Positions 59,836 to 64,000 of a stretch of DNA of 64,000 nt are shown piece by piece. Source of the stretch: Clostridium akagii DSM 12554. Lineage in GTDB: Bacteria; Bacillota; Clostridia; Clostridiales; Clostridiaceae. The position numbers and the translations under genes are program-made. The notes under the pieces are model-generated. The model ran no database searches and had not been told where the DNA came from. It saw nothing but the letters and a program-made list of their open reading frames with translations. Positions within the stretch are counted from its first letter, which is position 1, and each line of letters begins with the position of its first letter. The stretch covers positions 310,001 to 374,000 of the forward strand of contig NZ_JMLK01000006.1 of NCBI RefSeq assembly GCF_000686725.1, in the 5' to 3' direction.

Positions 59836-59950
59836 AATGAAATTGAGTAGAAACAATAATGAATGAGAAAATATAAATACATCTATCATACATTTATATC
59901 ATCTCTTTTATTATATGGAATATATGATAAAATGTTGCAATAAAACAAGT

Positions 59951-59980
59951 GAAACCATAGAAAATTAATTCTGTGGTTTC
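59951..59980. terminator. hairpin
   Basis: GAAACCATAGAA/TTCTGTGGTTTC, one mismatch. No gene directly upstream. Confidence 0.55.
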
Positions 59981-60073
59981 ATCCATATAAGTAGGGTTTT
60001 ATGATTGTATACATAGGATACATAAATTAGTATGCTGTATATTATTATTTTTATAATTATTTTTATACATAAA

Positions 60074-60099
60074 AAAAGCGTACTATTCAGCACGCTTTT
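60074..60099 (+). terminator. hairpin of the GCGTAC family
   Basis: AAAAGCGT/ACGCTTTT around ACTATTCAGC. Confidence 0.6.
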
Positions 60100-60273
60100 A
60101 GTGGATGATGAAAAATTGTTTACATTGTAATTGTTGCCACAATTCAAAAATCTAAACTATAAACTTAAATCTTGGACATAATATCTTGGATTTTATTTTT
60201 ACAAAATGATATTATTACTGAAAGTCCAATATGATTAATATTTAGCTAGATTTTTTTATTTTAATCTATTAAA

Positions 60274-60302
60274 AAAGGTCAACATATAATTTATTGACCT
60301 TT
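60274..60302 (+). terminator. hairpin
   Basis: AAAGGTCAA/TTGACCTTT with an A/T loop. Last of five hairpins in a 1.4-kb region (58968-60362) that otherwise contains no intact gene. Confidence 0.6.
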
Positions 60303-60362
60303 AGAATTCCGAGTTGAAATGATTGATGTAACAATATATTAATCAAACTGTTTATTTATATA

Positions 60363-60390
60363 TTGACATCATTAATCATTGTAGTAAAAT
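60363..60390 (+). promoter_or_regulatory. sigma-A-type promoter of the glycosyltransferase gene
   Basis: TTGACA at 60363 and TAAAAT at 60385, spacing 16. Confidence 0.6.
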
Positions 60391-60422
60391 ATTAGTATAA
60401 AATAATGTTAGGATGTGAAGAT

Positions 60423-61640
60423 ATGTCGAATGTACTTTTTTTAAATGTTCCTGGTTATGGTCATGTTAATCCCACACTAGGCCTTGTAGATGCATTAGTG
60501 AAACAAGGAGAGAGTGTAACATATTTCTGTACTGATGAATTCAAGGAGAAAATTGAAAAAGTTGGTGCTCATTTTATAAGCTACAGTAAAGAGACAAATC
60601 CATTGACAAAAAGACGAAAGATTACATCTGAAATAAATATTGGTGAGTTTTTAGATCGCATAGGTGAGATGCTTAATTCAAGTGATGCTATTATAAAAGA
60701 TATTTTGGATAAGATTAAAGATTTAGAATTTGATTATATTATTTATGGAGCAATGTTCCCATATGGAAATATAATTGCTCAAATATTAGAAATACCTTCT
60801 ATTTCATCATTCGCAGTATTTGCTACTCAAAAGGAACTAATGGCTCAAAAAAAAGAATTTATGGATATGAGCTTATTAAAAAATCATCCAATTAATGATA
60901 TTTACAAAAAAGTTTCAAAGCAATTAAAACAAGACTATAATGTGGAATTACCTAGTAATATGCTTGAATTGTTTTTTAATAAAGGTGATATTAATATTGC
61001 TTATACTTCTAAATATTTCGTTTCACATATTGATTATTATGATGATAGTTTTAAGTTTATAGGTCCGCCAATATATGATAGAAAAGAAAATTTAGATTTC
61101 CCATTTGAAAAATTAGAAGGTAAGAAAGTAATTTATATATCATTAGGTACTGTTTTTAACAATACTAGTAGTAGGCTTTATGATATATTCTTTAAAAGCT
61201 TTGCTAATACTGAGGCAATTGTAGTTATGGCTGCGTACAATGTAGATTTGTCTGCATTTGATATACCAAAGAATTTCATTGTTAGGAATTATGTTCCTCA
61301 ATCAGAAATTCTAAAGTATACTGATGTAGCCATAACTCATGCAGGAATGAACAGTACAAGTGATTTATTATATAATAATATACCTTTTGTAGCAATACCT
61401 ATAAGTGCAGATCAACCATATATGGCAAGCAGGGCTTCGGAGCTAGGAGCTGCTATTTCCCTCGATAAAGACAAGCTTACTCCAGAAATGCTAAAAAGTT
61501 CTGTTAAAGAGGTTTTAACTAATCCAAGTTATCTTGAAAATATTAAAAAAATAAGTAACTCTTTTAAACAAACAGGGGGGTATCAAAAAGCAGTTGAAGA
61601 GATTTTTAATTTAAAAAAAGAAAAGCATATTCTTGCTTAA
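60423..61640 (+). CDS. MGT-type (macrolide-like) GT1 glycosyltransferase
   Basis: 405 aa from ATG 60423 (AGGATG 7 bases upstream). N-terminal acceptor domain with NVPGYGHVNPTLGLVDALVKQGESVTYFC (typical catalytic His). C-terminal NDP-sugar domain with VIYISLGTVFNN, VRNYVPQSEILKYTDVAITHAGMNSTSDLLYNNIPFVAIP (donor-binding H-A-G-x-N and P blocks), and SADQPYMASRASELGAAI. Family members glycosylate macrolides, lipids or other small molecules; the acceptor is unknown. Single-gene unit with own promoter and terminator. Confidence 0.9.
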   Translation: MSNVLFLNVPGYGHVNPTLGLVDALVKQGESVTYFCTDEFKEKIEKVGAHFISYSKETNPLTKRRKITSEINIGEFLDRIGEMLNSSDAIIKDILDKIKDLEFDYIIYGAMFPYGNIIAQILEIPSISSFAVFATQKELMAQKKEFMDMSLLKNHPINDIYKKVSKQLKQDYNVELPSNMLELFFNKGDINIAYTSKYFVSHIDYYDDSFKFIGPPIYDRKENLDFPFEKLEGKKVIYISLGTVFNNTSSRLYDIFFKSFANTEAIVVMAAYNVDLSAFDIPKNFIVRNYVPQSEILKYTDVAITHAGMNSTSDLLYNNIPFVAIPISADQPYMASRASELGAAISLDKDKLTPEMLKSSVKEVLTNPSYLENIKKISNSFKQTGGYQKAVEEIFNLKKEKHILA

Positions 61641-61700
61641 TAACATAAATCATAGATATAAATTGAATATGGTGTACGTAATAATAAATAAATAAATAAG

Positions 61701-61736
61701 GAAGGCATAGGAAGATTAGTCTTATGCTTTCTTTAA
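61701..61736 (+). terminator. terminator after the glycosyltransferase gene
   Basis: GAAGGCATA/TATGCTTTC stem then TTTAATTT. Confidence 0.65.
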
Positions 61737-61786
61737 TTTATAGTGAATGCATATAAATATTTATATTATTAGTTTTATGCAATAAA

Positions 61787-61815
61787 AAAAGAACGCACCA
61801 TTCGGCACGTCTTTT
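61787..61815 (+). repeat. hairpin of the ACGCACC family
   Basis: AAAAGAACGCACCATTCGG then CACGTCTTTT; stem AAAGAACG/CGTCTTTT. Same unit as 63358. Confidence 0.6.
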
Positions 61816-61900
61816 GTTGATAAATTGTAAGGGTAATATAATTATCGATACTATCCAATTATTCTAAACAAATAAATTAAAAATAATCTTATAATAAATG

Positions 61901-61931
61901 AAAACCTAAGGAGGATCAATCGGTAGGTTTT
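61901..61931 (+). terminator. hairpin
   Basis: AAAACCTA/TAGGTTTT, then TCTTC. No gene upstream within 260 bases; the 61737-62206 gap holds nothing else clear. Confidence 0.5.
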
Positions 61932-62206
61932 CTTCTATTTTAAGATTAAAAGGGAGAAACAACTAATTATACCATATATTCATTATATTCCATATAGCTA
62001 ATTTATAAAAAAACTTTGTGAATATAGAAAATAGTCCTCTTATACCCATGATATTAATGAGTATATTTTAAAATAATAACTTTATGGTATTGGAAGTCCC
62101 ATTAGATTGAAACATCTTTATGTTTTACTGTTTATGACTTAGAATGATGTTTATAATTTAATTAATAATGCTAAATTATTTTCATTATTAGAAGGAATTA
62201 TGACTC

Positions 62207-62217
62207 TTTTGTCGAAA
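62207..62217 (+). promoter_or_regulatory. perfect 0A box upstream of the spo0A-like gene
   Basis: TTTTGTCGAAA matches the Spo0A-box consensus. It overlaps a possible -35 (TTGTCG) that has TAATAT at 62231 (spacing 16), so Spo0A~P would compete with or position RNA polymerase: auto- or cross-regulation. Confidence 0.7.
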
Positions 62218-62258
62218 TTGTTTATTACCATAATATAGTAATAAAGGAGAATAAAAGT

Positions 62259-63080
62259 ATGAACAGTAGTAAAATTAGTATAATTATAGTAGATGATAAC
62301 AGAGAATTTTGTAGTATTCTTAACGATTATTTGTCAAATCAGGGAGATATAATTGTGACTGGAATAGCAAATGATGGAGTAGAAGGTTTAAAATTAATAG
62401 AGGAGAAAAAACCTAATTTAGTAATATTAGATATTATAATGCCTCATTTAGATGGAATAGGAGTTCTTGAGAAATTAAACAGTATGAAGTTTAAGCCAAT
62501 GCCAAAAGTTATTGTATTATCAGCAGTAGGACAAGATAAAATTACTCAAAGAACATTAGAATTAGGAGCAGATTATTATATAATTAAGCCTTTCGATTTA
62601 GAGGTTTTCATTAAAAGAATTAGGGAAATGGCAAATGATATTTTATTAAGTGATGAAGTTAAGTTTGAAGATTCATTTGTCAAAACAAATAAGCCTAAGA
62701 CTGTATCAGAATTTAAAGATTCATATTACTTAGAGGTATCCGTAACTGATATTCTCCATGAGATTGGTATTCCTGCACATATTAAGGGATATATATACTT
62801 AAGGGAAGCTATAAGTATGGTAGTGAATAATATGGTGCTAATGTCTGTAGTTACAAAAGAACTATATCCTTCTGTAGCTATAAAACACAATACAACAGCA
62901 AGTAAGGTAGAAAGAGCAATAAGACACGCAATAGAAGTAGCCCATAGTAGAGGGCAAACGGAAGTCATTAATAATCTATTTGGTTGTATAGTGAAGAACG
63001 GGAAAGCAAAGCCCACAAACAGCGAATTTATCGCTACAATTGCAGATAAGATAAGGTCAAGTAGTAAAATAGCAAATTAA
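62259..63080 (+). CDS. spo0A: Spo0A-family response regulator, divergent paralogue
   Basis: 273 aa, ATG behind AAAGGAG. Receiver domain 1-125 with acidic pocket DDN, phospho-acceptor Asp in [15 protein letters not shown], Thr/Ser in VIVLSAVGQ and Lys in YYIIKPFD. Spo0A_C DNA-binding domain 160-268: [42 protein letters not shown]. The usual EVAWSRG reads EVAHSRG, and the linker is shortened. The near-universal upstream neighbour spoIVB is absent (a glycosyltransferase lies upstream), so this is probably a second Spo0A-like gene rather than the master gene. A 0A box precedes it. Confidence 0.85.
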   Translation: MNSSKISIIIVDDNREFCSILNDYLSNQGDIIVTGIANDGVEGLKLIEEKKPNLVILDIIMPHLDGIGVLEKLNSMKFKPMPKVIVLSAVGQDKITQRTLELGADYYIIKPFDLEVFIKRIREMANDILLSDEVKFEDSFVKTNKPKTVSEFKDSYYLEVSVTDILHEIGIPAHIKGYIYLREAISMVVNNMVLMSVVTKELYPSVAIKHNTTASKVERAIRHAIEVAHSRGQTEVINNLFGCIVKNGKAKPTNSEFIATIADKIRSSSKIAN

Positions 63081-63117
63081 GTTATGTAAGATGTACTGAA
63101 GATAGGGAGGATACACA

Positions 63118-63270
63118 ATGAAATTAATGTGTAAGTGTGGAAACATAGAAGATTTAAAAATAGATAATGAAATAGTGAATTTTGAAATTAGAAACTGTGA
63201 AGATGGTACTATAGCATTAGTATGCAAAAAATGTAGCGAAGTTGTGTTTATAACTTTCAAGAATAAGTAA
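63118..63270 (+). CDS. 50-aa zinc-ribbon microprotein
   Basis: ATG after AGGGAGGAT, 37 bases after the spo0A-like stop, so likely cotranscribed. MKLMCKCGNIEDLKI and LVCKKCSEVVFI give two Cys pairs of a zinc ribbon. Unknown function; possibly a partner of the regulator. Confidence 0.65.
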   Translation: MKLMCKCGNIEDLKIDNEIVNFEIRNCEDGTIALVCKKCSEVVFITFKNK

Positions 63271-63357
63271 AACCAACTTTGATGAATATCTATAAATTCA
63301 CCATTAAGCAAGCTCATTTAAAAGATGGATATCTTAATATATTTCCCTTTTTACCTA

Positions 63358-63385
63358 AAAAGAACGCACCATTTGGTACGTTCAT
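63358..63385 (+). terminator. hairpin of the ACGCACC family
   Basis: GAACGCACC-ATTT-GGTACGTTC, one mismatch. It ends the spo0A-like unit. Confidence 0.65.
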
Positions 63386-63549
63386 CTTAGGTGAGACATT
63401 TGAATATTAACTATTGTACACACTAATTATCGGTAACATTAAATTATTCTGAACTAGGTTCGATAACGAACATGTAACAAAGTATTTAACAAATTGTTGA
63501 AATATGATATTATTGCAATATAAAGATTTTATATTTGGAGATGTTTAGC

Positions 63550-63723
63550 GTGGAAAATAATAAATATGAGAACGATATAAAAGAACTTTGTGAACATATG
63601 ATTTATTTATTAGATAAACTTAAGCAAAGAGGTTTAATAGATGACAAAGAATATGAAAGCCTTACGTATCAAAAGAAAAGATTTTTGGATAGTAGATCTA
63701 ATAAATTAAAAATGAGAAGATAA
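63550..63723 (+). CDS. small helical protein, 57-58 aa
   Basis: GTG at 63550 with TTTGGAGATG upstream. Helical: NDIKELCEHMIYLLDKLKQR, GLIDDKEYESLTYQKKRFL, a two-helix hairpin with an acidic turn and basic tail. Size and hairpin shape resemble small regulators of sporulation kinases or phosphatases, but no known signature is visible. Its stop faces the Spo0E-like gene with 2 bases between. Confidence 0.55.
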   Translation: MENNKYENDIKELCEHMIYLLDKLKQRGLIDDKEYESLTYQKKRFLDSRSNKLKMRR

Positions 63724-63725
63724 AA

Positions 63726-63893
63726 TCAATTGGTACTAAAATTAGATTTATCATAATAGGAATAATATCTATTAATAAGCTCGTCCAATTCCGTACTTAA
63801 TTTAATTACTTTATCGTCGAATATGTCGCAATCAGTTAATAACATATAATCTAGTTGCTCTCTCAGAATTTCTATATTTTCATCTAAATTCAT
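63726..63893 (-). CDS. Spo0E-like aspartyl-phosphate phosphatase
   Basis: 55 aa, ATG at 63891-63893 with AAAGGGATTG upstream on that strand. MNLDENIEILREQLDYMLLT and KLSTELDELINRYYSYYD fit the two-helix Spo0E family; S-x-E-L-D-x-L-I is its signature (usual S-Q-E-L-D, here S-T-E-L-D). These proteins dephosphorylate Spo0A~P. Facing a Spo0A paralogue, it is the obvious negative regulator. Confidence 0.82.
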   Translation of the reverse strand: MNLDENIEILREQLDYMLLTDCDIFDDKVIKLSTELDELINRYYSYYDKSNFSTN

Positions 63894-64000
63894 AAGTATC
63901 AATCCCTTTTGATTATATTTACATATTTGCTATGTCATATAATTGTAATGTACTATATTGGATAAATCAATACAAATAAATTCCTTAAGATGTTCTAATA

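Overview
The window is AT-rich DNA, roughly 70% A+T by eye. Starts are ATG, GTG and TTG behind strong AGGAGG-type ribosome sites, and there is a Spo0A-family regulator, a Spo0E-family phosphatase and 0A boxes. This points to a spore-forming Clostridium of the sensu stricto group (C. beijerinckii-like); the species is inferred. Almost the whole window is accessory DNA.

Left part (1-13.7 kb). Small orphan genes are followed by a remnant of a second prophage (about 1.5-5.1 kb: secreted Ig-like protein, Dam methylase, PBSX-type terminase small subunit). Its first two genes have close paralogues in the main prophage. Next come a divergent HxlR regulator and flavodoxin-like reductase, then a decayed stretch: an S8-protease stub, a secreted peptidoglycan-binding protein behind a 0A box, an IS3-family remnant and a tRNA 3' fragment left by an old integration. 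At 9.7-12.8 kb lies a polymorphic-toxin island: a WXG100 protein, a toxin whose C-terminus looks like an NAD-consuming ADP-ribosyl-cyclase domain, and four small downstream genes that are likely immunity proteins, one frameshifted.

Prophage (14.7 to at least 55.5 kb). A large serine integrase abuts an FAD-dependent oxidoreductase gene that has lost both ends. The phage then reads rightward: repressor, Cro-like protein and operators; an early region of many small genes with a ParB-like protein, a HUH replication initiator and a PP-loop PAPS-reductase-like protein; a methionine-rich repeat protein; a late regulator; Dam; cargo-like genes; HNH, TerS and TerL; an HK97-type head (portal, ClpP-like protease, capsid); a long-tailed siphovirus tail (Ig-decorated tail tube, G/GT chaperone frameshift, 1333-aa tape measure, Dit, BppU-like baseplate protein, 1602-aa Tal/fibre with S74 chaperone); and lysis genes (GH25 lysozyme with a signal peptide, LLH holin).

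Right flank (55.5-64 kb). Two small membrane-protein genes with frame breaks precede a 611-aa NACHT NTPase, very likely an antiphage STAND protein and probably cargo at the prophage edge. A hairpin-rich, gene-poor stretch and an MGT-type glycosyltransferase follow. The window ends with a divergent second-copy-like Spo0A with a perfect 0A box upstream, a Zn-ribbon microprotein, a 58-aa helical protein and a Spo0E-like phosphatase on the opposite strand.

Several single-base frame breaks (about 12.42, 38.34, 56.40 and 56.7 kb) could be real decay, recoding or base-calling error in homopolymers. The start and function calls are read from sequence alone; no database search was possible.
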